Positions 21,711 through 32,879 of a stretch of DNA of 64,000 nucleotides are shown here, in pieces. A program made the position numbers and the translations under genes. The DNA comes from Haemaphysalis longicornis. Its lineage: Eukaryota > Arthropoda > Arachnida > Ixodida > Ixodidae. Under the pieces are notes generated by a model, which saw only the letters and a program-made list of their open reading frames with translations, made no database searches and was not told the origin of the DNA. Numbering within the stretch: position 1 is the stretch's first letter; every line of letters starts with the position of its first letter. Location: NCBI GenBank assembly GCA_013339765.2, contig CM023450.1, forward strand, positions 105,541,344-105,605,343, given 5' to 3'.

Positions 21711-24100
21711 TTCAAGAGAGCTATTCACTCTCACTCCAGGTGCACGAAGAGAAGAGATTCCCGTGTTTACAGAAATCTTTGGCGAGTGGCTACGCGTTGC
21801 TGCGCGTTGATTTGCGGCCATGCGGCTTCGCGGTGGAGCGCAGTAAACGATGCGAAGTCGTAGTCGTAGTCGTAGATTCGCTGATGCGCTGAGCTTCCCT
21901 GCGCGCTGCCGATGGGAGTCCCGGTATTTTGGGTTCGCGAGTTCGTTCGTGTGAACTTGCTTTGTGCGCTGAACATGTTGGCGTATGTTCACGCAGACCA
22001 CCCGCGATGCGCTCGAGCGCCTAGCACGACGACATGGTGCTTCACGTTGGATCAAAAAAAGGGGAAATTTAATAAATTACAGAAACCGTGCTAGCAAGGC
22101 GCTGGAGCAGGAGCTCATCGGGTATCTGTGATTTCGTTTCTAATGATTTACTGAAATTAAACGCCATTTACCTCAGTTTTTTTCTGTTTAGGTAAATTTA
22201 TTGGTCTAACATATTTTATCTCGCTTTTCTTCCAACACGCATTTTTCTTCTTGCTCCAGATGTCCAGTTTAAACCTAAACCATTAATAAAAGACAATGGT
22301 AGCATAGAAACTAAAAAAAAGGATTATCGCTTTTGGTAGAAAGTAAAAATCTTTTAAAAAGGTTTACGTAAAGGCAGAAGGAAGGCAAGAAAAAAATCCA
22401 GAACTACAAGGATTACGAAAGCGGTCGAGGTGTGCGACCTTCTTGACTTTTTCAAGAGCTCTTGTTCCTTTTTTTTGTCCGTTCTTGCGAGAGCTTTTAA
22501 AAAGCGAGCTCTTATACCCCTGAGAGTTGATCTACATTCGCAGAAGAGCTCTTTGTACAGAGTCGGGGGTACACGTCGGGAGCACAGACGTATAATCACG
22601 GTTCTTCTGCGCTTCGCTGGTGGTTCTGGTGGCGGTTCTCGTTTCAGGAACTCTCCGCGAAAAGAGAACGGAGCTGACGCAAAAAAGAAACTGAACAAAA
22701 GAAGTGCCGCAAAAAGACATCGGTCGCAGACGGCTTTCAGACCTAATCATTAGCGGAGTTCCAAACGGCTTCTGCTTACGTCGCCAGCCCCGGTGGCGAT
22801 CGATTTCGGCGAGTGAGCAGCAGCACACCCGAAAACTCAGGCGAGCGAATTTTATGCTGCGCTTTGATCTGGGTAGATTAATTTCGACCGGGTATAACCT
22901 GGTATACTTTCTCTTTCCGTTTCGTATGAGCTTTCGGTATAGAAACTGTGTCGTTGCTTCCTCGATAGCGGCATCACTCAGAACGCAAGCCTTCAATTTT
23001 CTTGGGAGCACGCCGCGGATGAGTCGAGTCGACACAGCGAACTCTAGAATGAAAGGGGAGCCTTAAAGCACACGCAGAACTCGAAGAGAAAAGAGAGAAA
23101 GGCTCTCTAGAACAACCTGCTTGCGTTTAGACGGAGAAATGTAAACTCTGGGAGGGACCCGGAGAGTTATTGAGTTCCGCACGTCCACAAGAGTCGAGCT
23201 CGAAAGTCGTGTCAACATGGCGAGCGAAGAATTAAGCTCAACCGAAGGGAAGGCGCTGTTCGAGGAGCCCTAAACCGCGCTTACCTTCTGTTCTACCACT
23301 TCCCTTCTACTTCCCTCTTTCTTTCCCCTCTATTCCGCCCTTCGCGTCGCTTTTAATCTCCGGTGTTTCCTTTCATACGCGCGTGTCTTACTTTATTTCG
23401 ATCCGAGCCAACTCATTACCGAAGTGCCGTCAAAGTGGTTTCTCTTGACTTTGGATGCGATTAGCCACGACGAAGCGACTACAGTAACAGTTTGTGCTCT
23501 GTTTTAGTGTAAGTTTGCTACGGCGTGCTTTTATTTTTTGTGATTCATCAATCTTCATCTCCGGAGCTTCGAGACGAAGCGTGTTTGGGAAAGACATCTC
23601 CGCGGCGTGCGCCGTTCACGTCGTCGTTCCGTGGGCGACCTCTTCTGCTACGGAGAAGGAGCGTGGGCGTAGACTTAAGCTTTTTTCTTGGAGGAACGCG
23701 ATCGATACGCTAATTGAAGTGGGCATGGCAGGCGCATGATTCCCGTGCTAATAAGGATGCTGAAAGAAAGCGAGATGACGTTCTTTAGTCGAATATCATT
23801 CGCTCTGATTTTATTTGATGTTTGGAAAGCATAGTAGATCGTAACGGTAATACCACCCCGTATACCATGGCTTACCGTGCGTACTAATTGGTTAGTTTTA
23901 ATTTCGCGTCGAAGGGATATAAAGTCCAGATGCGCAGTTTTCAAGACGAAACTCAGGCCTGCACTGGCAGCCATACGATTCTTGGTGCTTAAGGATATAA
24001 ACGACTCTCTGAACTGTGCCTCTACTTTCATACACCCCTCATGCGAGGAAAATAAGATAAATTGCAAAGCAAGAACGACGTAAAAGCTACCTCCTATTGT
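21711..24100. other. Unannotated spacer
   Basis: Overlapping open frames on both strands at 22354-23066 (up to 167 codons) have no recognisable domain and an arginine/serine-rich composition. A GTCGTAGTCGTAGTCGTAG triplet stretch lies near 21856. No repeat copy was identified. Confidence 0.3.
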
Positions 24101-24480
24101 TCCGTGCCGCCCCATGGGTATTGGTCAGTTCGCATAACGTGACATTTTTTACACGCTGAGGGTTCATGGGCACCGCCATTTTGTTGCTTATGCCTTTTAG
24201 TCGGCCAACTGTGGTAGACTTAGCTCGTTTTACCTGGTCTGCGACTGCGCGTGACTGACGTCGTTCCGAACGCGAATCAAAGATAACGCGTATATCAGCA
24301 TTTCGACAGCACAAGTGTGTACAAAGATGCCGTTTCGCTGCATATTCGGCAGTGTTGTTAACAAACGAGCCGGTCGAAGTTAGCGTCGAGGCTGTAGAAT
24401 CTCGCAACACTGATAAACACCAAAATGGCCACCATTGCTGACTTGCATGCCTTAGTGGCGCTACTCTGATACCTTATCTA
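24101..24480 (+). repeat. H-family repeat, copy 1 (uninterrupted)
   Basis: This is about 80% identical by eye to 50296-50592 plus 51745-51843, from CCGTGCCGCC through TATTGGTCAGTTC, AGTCGGCCAACT, AAAGATAACGCG and AACACTGATAAACACCAAAA to ATCTAGTGACACT. A short reading frame, MPFRCIFGSVVNKRAGRS, starts at 24326 and is conserved in the other copy. Its start resembles a THAP domain N terminus but is too short to assign. It may be part of an unrecognised transposon or of a gene-derived duplicate. Confidence 0.75.
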
Positions 24481-24611
24481 GTGACACTCGGCCTACCCAG
24501 ACATCTGTTCAGCCGCACGAAACGAGGAACAGAACCGTGGAGAAGTCTCTCCTGATTACCGTGCCGACAGGATAAGGTGGTTGCCGTCTACGAGGCTGGA
24601 CCAAGCTTCGC

Positions 24612-24613
24612 TG

Positions 24614-24710
<97 letters not shown>

Positions 24711-24941
24711 GGCGTTTAACGCGCCGAAGCTACACCTGAGATATAAGACGCGCCGTAGTGGAGGGTTCCGGATTAACGTTGACCACCTGGGGGTCTTTAA
24801 CGTGCTCCGAAATCTCCAACACACGGGCGTTTTCACTTTTCGCCTTCACCTGAGAGGCAGCTACAACGGCCTGAGATCGGACCCGCGTCCTTGAACTCAG
24901 CAGCACAAGGGCTCAGCCACTGAGCCACCACGGCGGGTCGG
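24612..24941 (-). mobile_element. Ruka-like SINE with target duplication and long TTGA tail
   Basis: This is a full-length minus-strand SINE. On the plus strand the tail comes first as (TTGA)n at 24614-24710, then the body (GTGGCGTTTAACGCGCCG to TCACTTTTCGCCTTCACC), then the reversed tRNA head ending GAGCCACCACGGCGGGTC. CCAAGCTTCGC flanks it at 24601-24611 and 24942-24952, an 11-bp target-site duplication. The microsatellite is therefore the expanded 3' tail of this SINE. Confidence 0.92.
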
Positions 24942-24952
24942 CCAAGCTTCGC

Positions 24953-26136
24953 GCCTGCCAACTGAACAGCAGAAGAACGAAATAACTAAGCAGTTGGCTT
25001 AGTAAGGCAAAAGTATGGATAAATTTCTTCTCATCGGTTGGCACCGCCTGCATTGGCGCCCATATGCTGCAGACCGGGCGGTCTTTCATGGGAATATTGC
25101 GCCGAGTAACTTTTGAAGCGCTTCACTGCTCGTAAAAATTACTATCGCTAGCTATAGTTGCAGCGTTTCGCAACAGTTGTCAATTGATAGTTTTGCTATG
25201 CCAACTATCGATATCAGTCTGCGTCGAATTTCGCTATAGAATTCTGTTGATGGTCTAAGGTCCATTATCGACAATACAATCAATAGCTTTCTCAATATTA
25301 ATTGTTCGAGTCTGGTTTTTTAATTACGAATTTTCGCTAGAGCTTGGCATACACCGCGCGCGTGTTAAATTCAATTAGAGTTTAGAGGCCACGAAAGCTG
25401 AGCTCAGAGGCCACGAGAACTCGGTTCTCAATGGCTCGTGGAAAAGCCGTCACAGCATCCCCTAAATGTCACCTGCCCACAAAGTGGTGGAAGTGCTGAG
25501 CGGCTAGGGGCCGGTCTCGTGTCAGATCACGGTGACCATGTGTGCGATTCGTCGCTCTCTAATCCCCCACCCCATTAGCGAAGTCAGACAGCGAATCTTC
25601 ACCAGCAAAGGGATTAAATTTACTTGACTCTCATTTCTTTGCGTCCATCGTCATCGTGACGTCACCACCAGTGACATCATTGTAATGCAGTGAAGCGGAG
25701 CGTGAGGAGGTGGGCGCTAAGAGGTCCTGCAGCCGAGGAGGAGCGAGCCAGGAAATGCTCGTAGATTGACTTGCCGCACACATGGTCGAAGGCCCAGCGA
25801 TTGGACATCCCAGCAGACCGAGACACAATCTTAGCAGCGAGTCCACACGCATTGCCAAGCTCCTTCTCAGGTGCGATTTCAGGGTGCGTGATTGGGCGAA
25901 CTACGTTATGCGGGAATCGTTAGAGTACGGTGTGCCGACCAAACTACGGTACGCTTAACGAAAACGGAACCGAGAGGAAGCATCTTTAATGCAACGCATC
26001 GGAGTTTAACTCTTAATCTCGCGTCGGTAAGTGCGCCGCACTTGAAGAGGGCATTAATTACTCACAGCGCTAATCGCGTTGTCGCATTACAAGTACTTTG
26101 GAAGCGTGTCAAAGAATAGCTGTAACTTTTCTTCTT
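24953..26136. other. Unannotated spacer
   Basis: TGACGTCA occurs at 25657-25664. I see no recognisable element or exon. Confidence 0.3.
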
Positions 26137-26855
26137 TTTTAAAGACGATAGTCTTTCTTGCGCTACTAAAACGCAGAAATTTTGGTATGTCTTCAGCCAC
26201 CCGGCCACAGTGAAATAAAATCTGTGCAATGGCCTTATACACTCACAGACTAAACGTCAAAGTCCGGTGTCAGTGTTCACACTTGCCAACATTGTTGAAC
26301 AAGAACACGACATTACGCAAATGTAAGACGGAGAATCAATACATAAGTGATGTTTGCAGTATTCCTTTATTAAAATATTCATGGATGCTTGGTTTTTGCG
26401 ATAGCAAATGAAATACTACATCAACGGCAGAAAACCGGCGCCAGCTGTTGACAGCGCTACCTCCTGGCGGCATTTAAAAGACCAAACGGCAATAGCAACG
26501 AAAGGCTCCACTAGATGGGATCCACGTTCCGCTTGTAACGCTCGTGCAGTGGGGCATCGTGGTTCTATAAATGTTATACTAGGGTGCCTCAATTCATGCG
26601 TGTCTCCTCCGTACGGCAGCGCTGGCATCGAGACACCCGACTTGGAGCAGGAGAACGCGGTAAATTTAAATGCACTTGCGCAAACCTCTAGTGTGTTATC
26701 TTGGAAGGAACGAGATGGGAAAATAACATGAGAGGTGAGCGGGAAAGCGAAGGGAGGCATTTACTTGGCAGGTGAGTCAGTCGACTATCGTCTTTCGGCG
26801 GCATTTGCAACGAAAGGAGCAGATACACGGCCATATGTTTTTTTTTTTTTTTTTG
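26137..26855 (+). repeat. R-family dispersed repeat, copy 3
   Basis: This is the most complete copy. It starts TTTTAAAGACGATAGTCTTT at 26137, has TTGCGATAGCAAATG near 26396, and ends with ACTATCGTCTTTCGGCGGCA near 26782 followed by a poly-T (26839-26854). The GTCT stretch is reduced to ATGTCTTCAG. Confidence 0.65.
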
Positions 26856-27178
26856 CCATGGGATTTGCATTGTTGGCTTCTCTACATGCGGGAATTTCAG
26901 CCAGACTTACAAGATGCGTGTGGGCAGTTCGTTTTGCAGGGCGCACTTTGCAGTACACTTTGTGCCGCTTAAATTGAAGCCCAAATAAGCGGCTACACAC
27001 ATAGAGCAAACACGGCGATTTTCAAGCGGCTGAAATTAAGTGTTTTTGGTGAAACGTATATGACGACATCTTGACGCAAGTGTCCGTAAAAGGAAGAAAC
27101 AGGTCGCTTTCCTCCTCCTTTCTTACAGCTCGGTCGTTAAAATAAACAGTTTCTTGTTGGCTATGGAGGCGTGCGATT

Positions 27179-27676
27179 TTAAAGGAACAGACAACCGATT
27201 TTTGTGGTGTGCGTGTGGTGTGCTCATATGAAAGCCAGCGTTTTATATAGTGGGGTAGCCGCAAGGAATTGGCGGAAACAATATTAAAATTGCACTAAAC
27301 TTCCTCAAGTTTGAAGTAGTGTCGAAACGTGACACTACAGTACGTGTCCCGGTCACGTGACATGAAAACCTTGCAGCTACTTAAACGTTTATTCGCTCAT
27401 TGAAAACCTTAAAGCACAAGTGTTTGTATAAGTTTAGATTGTTATCTTTTGTTCGCCATTTCAAAAGTCCTAGCAAAACCGTAATCGCGCGCAACGAACC
27501 GATCAGTTTCGATTTCACAAACCTTAACTGGCTGTTGGCGTCGCGGCTGTTCGTAACGCAAAAAAAGAGCTTGCAATGCGTATTGCATTGCAAGCTTGCA
27601 AGGTGCTGTAAGTGATGCACTTTCATTTGGGATGGGGAACATAAACTCGACAAAAATCGGTAGTCTTTCCCTTTAA
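27179..27676. mobile_element. TTAA-flanked MITE with internal perfect hairpin
   Basis: Inverted ends match over about 26 bases: AAAGGAACAGACAACCGAT on the left, and on the right the inverse of ATCGGTAGTCTTTCCCTTT. Both lie in TTTAAA (27178-27183 and 27672-27677), so the likely target duplication is TTAA. The body between the TTAAs is 490 bp with no transposase. It contains a perfect 12-bp hairpin at 27568-27596. It is a non-autonomous element, probably mobilised by a piggyBac- or Kolobok-type enzyme encoded elsewhere. Confidence 0.7.
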
Positions 27677-27785
27677 AGCCAGCATTTTGATCTACAACGT
27701 ACGTGTCGTGTCGTGGCTCGATAGGACAGGATGCAGATGCGGGATGCATTTATTTATCCCTTAATCCTCATTTCTCTTCATTTCA

Positions 27786-27852
27786 ATCCATCCATCCATC
27801 CATCCATCCATCCATCCATCCATCCATCCATCCCATCCATCCATCCATCCAT

Positions 27853-27883
<31 letters not shown>

Positions 27884-28064
27884 GTCCAGTCCGTCCAGTC
27901 CGTCCGTCCCATCCGTCCGTCCGTCCGTCCGTCCCTCCATCCATCCATCCATCCATCCATCCATCCATCCATCCATCCATCCATCCATCCATCCATCCAT
28001 CCATCCATCCATCCATCCATCCATCCATCCATCCATCCATCCATCCATCCATCCATCCATCCAT
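27786..28064 (+). repeat. (CATC)n array with CCGT-variant block
   Basis: This is about 280 bp of CATC units interrupted at about 27877-27936 by CCGT/CCAGT variants. All long open frames here on both strands (IHPS and MDGW repeats) are artefacts. Confidence 0.97.
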
Positions 28065-29314
28065 TTGTGGCAAATTGTGGCAAAGAAACTGTGGCGAAAG
28101 AGCGCAATTTTCGTGCATCTAAAGCCTTTCTCTATTTCACCTGGTCACATAACGCATTAAATTGTGGTCACGTGCCTTACTTTTATCCGGAATTATCCAT
28201 CTGTTAAAATGAAACAGAAGGCATCACCTTTTTCCGACGAACATAAATGAACCAGCGTTCTTTTTTACCCCTGCCACTCAGAGTGTGGGCATTGAAGGAA
28301 GGAACGAAATACGTTAGATTTGCCTTGAGGGAAATTTAAACTTGAAGCAGAGAAATCACAAAAAGAAACTCTGAACGAACGCCGTTTTCTACAATTTTCT
28401 ATTTTTGGAGCGTTCGGGCTTGCTGACGCACAGTTGCCAGCGGCCTATTGGTATGGAACGGTCCGGCAAAACGACGTCTTCGTTTTCATTCCAATCTTGA
28501 CTATAACGTAGGGACCTAAATGGAGATTGCGCAAAAAACAAAAAAAAAAAAACGGTTCGTGTGGTTTGCGGGCCCAGTCCCGAACGTGCATATTGTGACC
28601 TCCGGCTGTAAACAAGTAAACATTAAAAATAAAAAAAAGAAACGCGTAAATATTTGGGAACACGAAAGGGAAGGACGTCACTACAGATGATCAAAGTTGA
28701 CTGCGACAAGGAACTGAGTGCCCACATAACCTATCATGTTAGGTCTACCTGAGACCTGTTCTCTAATGTTTTTGTCAATTTCAGATTAAATTTTTTGCGA
28801 GTGTAATAGAGTGTTTGCAGGACAACAGCGCTGGTGAAGGCTGTATTATTCTACACCGCAGGCTTATCCAGTTGTTGGGACACGCCAGCGATAAACGTAC
28901 GCGGGGTTGGACGTTGGACGTGGTATATATCTCTTTTTAAGGCGAAGTCCTTCATGTCTGTTTTAAGGATGGTTGTAAGGTACGGAATTTTGCACAAAAA
29001 TATTTGTCCATATTGGCAATTCAAATGCAAAGACTGAGGAAACGCGGAGCTGGTGGTCTTCACTAGCTTTAACTAGGCTTTTCTTAGGCCATGCTCCTTT
29101 CTTAAGAGAAAGACGGTTAACAAGCGAAGCTTTCTCCGTGCAAAATAAGTTAAATCGAAGTTCACAATCCACCCTCCTAAAGTCCTAAATCCTAACTGCC
29201 AAAAGTCCGAATCCGAAATTCACTTAAACTCAGCCAAAGTCCAAAGCTAACGCCCGCGTTACGAACCCAAAGGAAAGATAGGGTATAGTGAATGAAGAAA
29301 GAAAGAAACAAAAA
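28065..29314. other. Unannotated spacer
   Basis: This is AT-rich sequence with short poly-A runs and no recognised repeat or exon. Confidence 0.3.
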
Positions 29315-29752
29315 TAAACTGTGGTTGATTCCTCTGTCATAGGAATCAGTAAAACACGAAAGTGAAATGTGCAGCGAAATCTGCAGATGAGCCTGATTTG
29401 CGGTCGGCGGCTGTCTTGTGGGTGTGCTTGGCGAGCGACGTCCTGCTGGTGGGTCACTTCGGCAAAGGTGTACTGTCGTCATTTCCGGGACGGATATGAC
29501 GTCAGCGAAATCTTGGGGTATCGCGGCATAAAACGCTATCGTGTTAAAATATAAACCCGAAAGCGAACAACCCTAAGTATAACGAACTCTTTAGTAATGA
29601 AGGTTGCTTCCCCGCAAGAAGACGCTGTGTGCAGGGGTGCTCCCATTACAGGCCGCTTGCTTCGTTGTACTGGCGTCACTTCGTGACGGATATGACGTCA
29701 GCGAAGTCTTCGTGTAACCGGGAATAAAACACTTTCGTGTTGGAAGATAAAA
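29315..29752 (-). repeat. D-family repeat, copy 2, reversed
   Basis: This is the inverse of the 18578-18967 repeat. Here both monomers keep TGACGTCA (29497-29504 and 29693-29700). Similarity extends beyond the closing CACTTTCGTG through GATTCCTATGACAGAG. It abuts the 3' end of the LINE at 29760-30250 in the same orientation, so it may be the downstream part of that LINE in this copy. Copy 1 has no LINE next to it. Confidence 0.8.
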
Positions 29753-29759
29753 AAGAGAG

Positions 29760-30250
29760 AGAAAAGAAGTGCGGTGGTACAACAAAGGGGTAAGGCTGGC
29801 CGGCAGGCGTTGGGCTACAGCCGTTTGATGAGGACGGTCTCTTTGAGGAAGGCCAGGACATGTCGGGAGACTTCCCACCGCATGGAGTTGGGGCCCGTCG
29901 GGGACAGCAGGTCCATCAGTTGCGGCTGGGCAGCCCGAGACGCTGGAGTGCGGCCCGAAGCTCTGCTCTCGGGGCATCGTGCTGGCGGCAGGAGCAGAGC
30001 AGGTGCCCCAGCGTCTCACGCTCTGGGCAGTCGGCACATGTGGGCGATAACCTTCGGCCATGTCGGTGTAAGCGGGCTGCCACGTTACAGCAATCGAGCC
30101 GCATGCGGAGTAGTATGGAGCGGGCTTCCCTGCTGATGCGGCCAGACAGGACCCGTGGAGCTGGCGACTCGGAGTTTGGGTGCACGCACTCCCAACACCT
30201 GCTTGTGAGCTCCTTGCCTCCTCGCCACTTTCCGTCATACTTCTTGCCCT
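29760..30250 (-). mobile_element. LINE remnant, C-terminal zinc knuckle
   Basis: On the minus strand the frame 30185-29916 reads RMRLDCCNVAARLHRHGRR followed by CADCPERETLGHLLCSC, a C-x2-C-x7-H-x4-C type knuckle at the end of R1/I-like LINE ORF2, then RAELRAALQRLGLPSR. A shift moves the rest of the C terminus (LPTCPGLPQRDRPHQTAVAQ) to another frame. The copy is 5'-truncated and dead. Confidence 0.8.
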
Positions 30251-31576
30251 AGCATTTTCACTAAGTCCACTTCGTGGAGCGGAATTTCCTGTTAACGATC
30301 CGAACCGGCAGATGAAAGGTTAAACAACTGCACTGTTAAAAAATCGGTGGCACAGAAAATCCCAGCACGAGCCGCAGAGCGCCCGCCCAGAGAGGGAAAC
30401 AGCCGCGCCGTAGCCGGGTTCTGAGAAATGGCGACAGACTGTAGAACGTTCTGAACGCGCCTTGTATACGTCGCCGCGTGGGATCAGCGCTTCAGTCCAC
30501 ATCACTACGGGTGGCGGCGCACCAGGGCCCAGTCGCGGGCGGGGAAGACCGAGAAAGTACGCCACGGCGGTATAGGATAGAGCATCTCGAAACGCCGTCG
30601 GAAGAAGCGGCTACTGATAAAGCTGCGGCAGCGGCCCGACGGGAGCAACATGACAGTTGTTGACAACAGAAAGCTCGACACCTTGTCAACCGAAGGCCCA
30701 ACTAGGCTTTTGACTTCACATTCTTAGAAATACCTAGGCATCCTGCGTAATTTTTGTTCCCGCCCTCCACCCTCCGCATTTTCCAATACCAAGATTCTAG
30801 CTGCAAGCCAGTTCAGAAATCAAAGCAGTGATACGGACCCCACGGAAAACACGTCTTATAATGGATTACCAACTACCTCGAACCCACACGTTGTAAATCC
30901 CCAGTTTAAAGCGTGGTGGACAGTGACCTGTGACGAAATGATGATGCAGCACTACAGCAGAAGCGAAGGATGGCCCTCCTTTGGTCCAAGCCCCTGCAAC
31001 CGAGGCGAAGCCACTCCTTCTCAAACCGAGGCTCAGCCGTGATGAGTTGTCATGCAAGTACATGGGAAGGATAGATGACACTCATTCCGCTTCTCGTTAA
31101 CGCCATTGAATTACAGTCCCTATCATCAAGAGTTGCAACGCCGTGTTTTCCGCTCCTTGCCAGCGTGAGGAGAGCTCACCGCTTCGGAGGAAGTGCACTT
31201 TAATTGTTTTCCGCCTCCTCGAAGGCGATGACGAACGGAAAATGTCGACCGAGGTTGCATAACATGTTCGTTTTGAAACGAAGAACAAAGACAGGTCATT
31301 TCGGGATCACTTTGCCCTTTGCTATATCCTTGACTTGGTTCAATTTCGCCTGTCTTCTCTCGTATAAGCATTTTTGCCCGGCTTTGTTTGCGAAGAATTT
31401 GCATTTGTCGTTGCGTTGTACCAAAATAAAGCGATTAAAAAAACCAAATGAAATTTTAAATGTTAACAAAGGGCGTTTGTTGACAGCGTGACCCGAAAAA
31501 AAAAACATCCCTCATAATCACCCCAAGGGTGTACAATCTACGACGGCAACTTTTGCGATTGCAATGTTTACATAAA
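30251..31576. other. Unannotated spacer
   Basis: The region 30480-30665 is GC-rich, with an alanine/arginine-rich frame that I cannot assign. The remainder shows nothing. Confidence 0.3.
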
Positions 31577-31870
31577 TTTTAAAGACGATAGCCTTTCTTG
31601 CAGTTTTGGCCTGTCTACGTGTCTGCCGCTCGATTCAGACACCGTGCCAAAAACAAACAGTTGAAGGAAGGTTTGGACGTGAAGTATACCAAGACAAGAC
31701 GGTTCCAGGGTCCTAAAACTGCTCTCATGCCCACATAATTCAGAGAAAAGTAAACCCCAGGCATATTTGAGAAAATGTATAAACATAATAGATAGCATCA
31801 ACGTTTTTTTTTAAATAGGCATACGCGTTGGATTGGTTTTTACGACCACAAATGAAAAAAGAAATTCAAA
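31577..31870 (+). repeat. R-family dispersed repeat, copy 4, 3'-truncated
   Basis: It starts TTTTAAAGACGATAGCCTTT and has GCCTGTCTACGTGTCTGCC and CTCGATTCAGAC. It shares CATACGCGTTGGATTGGTTT near 31821 with copy 1 (near 3070). The terminal ACTATCGTCTTTCGGCGG part is missing. Confidence 0.6.
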
Positions 31871-32057
31871 GAGACCTAAGACTATCTATGAGTTTTAGTT
31901 TTTATGTCATAACAATTTAATTTAGGCAATGCGGTGATGAAAGTATCGTCACTTTATATAATCATTACGTGACATCAAGATTCCATTGCAGTAGGCACAG
32001 CCCCGTGAAAGTATTGCCTCTTTATTCAATACTGTCGTGGCGTCGAGGACATTGCGG

Positions 32058-32304
32058 CGTTGATTTTGATTGATTATAAGTTTTAACGCGCCGACGCAAC
32101 GCAAGCGATGAGGCTCGCCGTAGTGGAGGCCTCCGGATTAATTTCAACCACTTGAGGATCTTTAGCGTGCGCCGAAATCTCGAACACAGGGGTGTTTTCA
32201 CTGTTCACCTCCATCAGAAAAATGGCCGCCGCGTCCGGGAATCGAAGCCGCGTCCTTGGTCTCAGCAGCACAACACCATAGCCACTTAGCCACCGCGGGG
32301 GGTT
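32058..32304 (-). mobile_element. Ruka-like SINE with target duplication
   Basis: This is a full-length reversed copy: a short tail TGATTTTGATTGATTATAAG, a body with TTTTAACGCGCCGACGC and GGATTAATTTCAACCACTTG, and a head with GGGAATCGAAGCCGCGTCC and CACTTAGCCACCGCGGGG. ACATTGCGG occurs at 32049-32057 and 32305-32313, a 9-bp target duplication. Confidence 0.9.
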
Positions 32305-32313
32305 ACATTGCGG

Positions 32314-32879
32314 TGTACACACCACCGCTGAAAGTATTCTGTTCTCTCATTAACATCGTGATCATTCTTTTCCTTTTCACGTGATTTCAAACTTACCCCG
32401 CTTCAAGAACATATTCCTAAACCTCAAGTCACAACGCACTACCCAGGTGTGCACGTTTTGTCAACTGTGACCAAGGATCCGCTGTGGTGCAGACGATGCT
32501 CGTAATCAAAAGTTCCCGGGTCAGAAACACGGATAGGCAAATTTTCTTTCCTTTTTTTATTATATCTGCAATGACGGCCGCATTTAGGGCCATTTTTGGT
32601 CACGCGAACGCCGGACGCCGGTTTTTCGCGTAGTAACGCATTTAAGGTTTCTGCTTTAAAAAACAACGCGCTAAAAACGGTGTCGAAGAAGGACCGATAA
32701 AAGCAGAAATTAAAACAATGCATGCAACTGGCTGTTCCAAGGACAACAGGAACAAAGGGTCTCTACAGACAGTGCAGAATGCAAGAAGATACTATTGATA
32801 TGATCAAATCTCATTCGTGGCACTCATTATGAGAGGAGCAACTGGAGGAAAATTTTTGCCTTCACAAAAATCAGGAAGC
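32314..32879. other. Unannotated spacer
   Basis: AAACAACGCGCTAAAA near 32660 is shared with R copy 1 near 3110, so part of this may be R-derived. Nothing else is clear. Confidence 0.35.

Noticed and set aside
21546..22055. 169-codon minus frame
   Set aside because: Half of it is an ER repeat from the CT array and the rest has no recognisable family.
22354..23066. Overlapping frames on both strands, up to 167 codons
   Set aside because: No domain, no repeat match, and similar openness on opposite strands point to base composition.
24614..24710. CRISPR-like regular array
   Set aside because: It is a 4-bp microsatellite without spacers; the other arrays (4963, 13251, 35196, 39650) are the same kind.
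27703..28207. Long open frames of IHPS and MDGW repeats
   Set aside because: They are translations of a CATC microsatellite; tetranucleotide repeats stay open in all frames.
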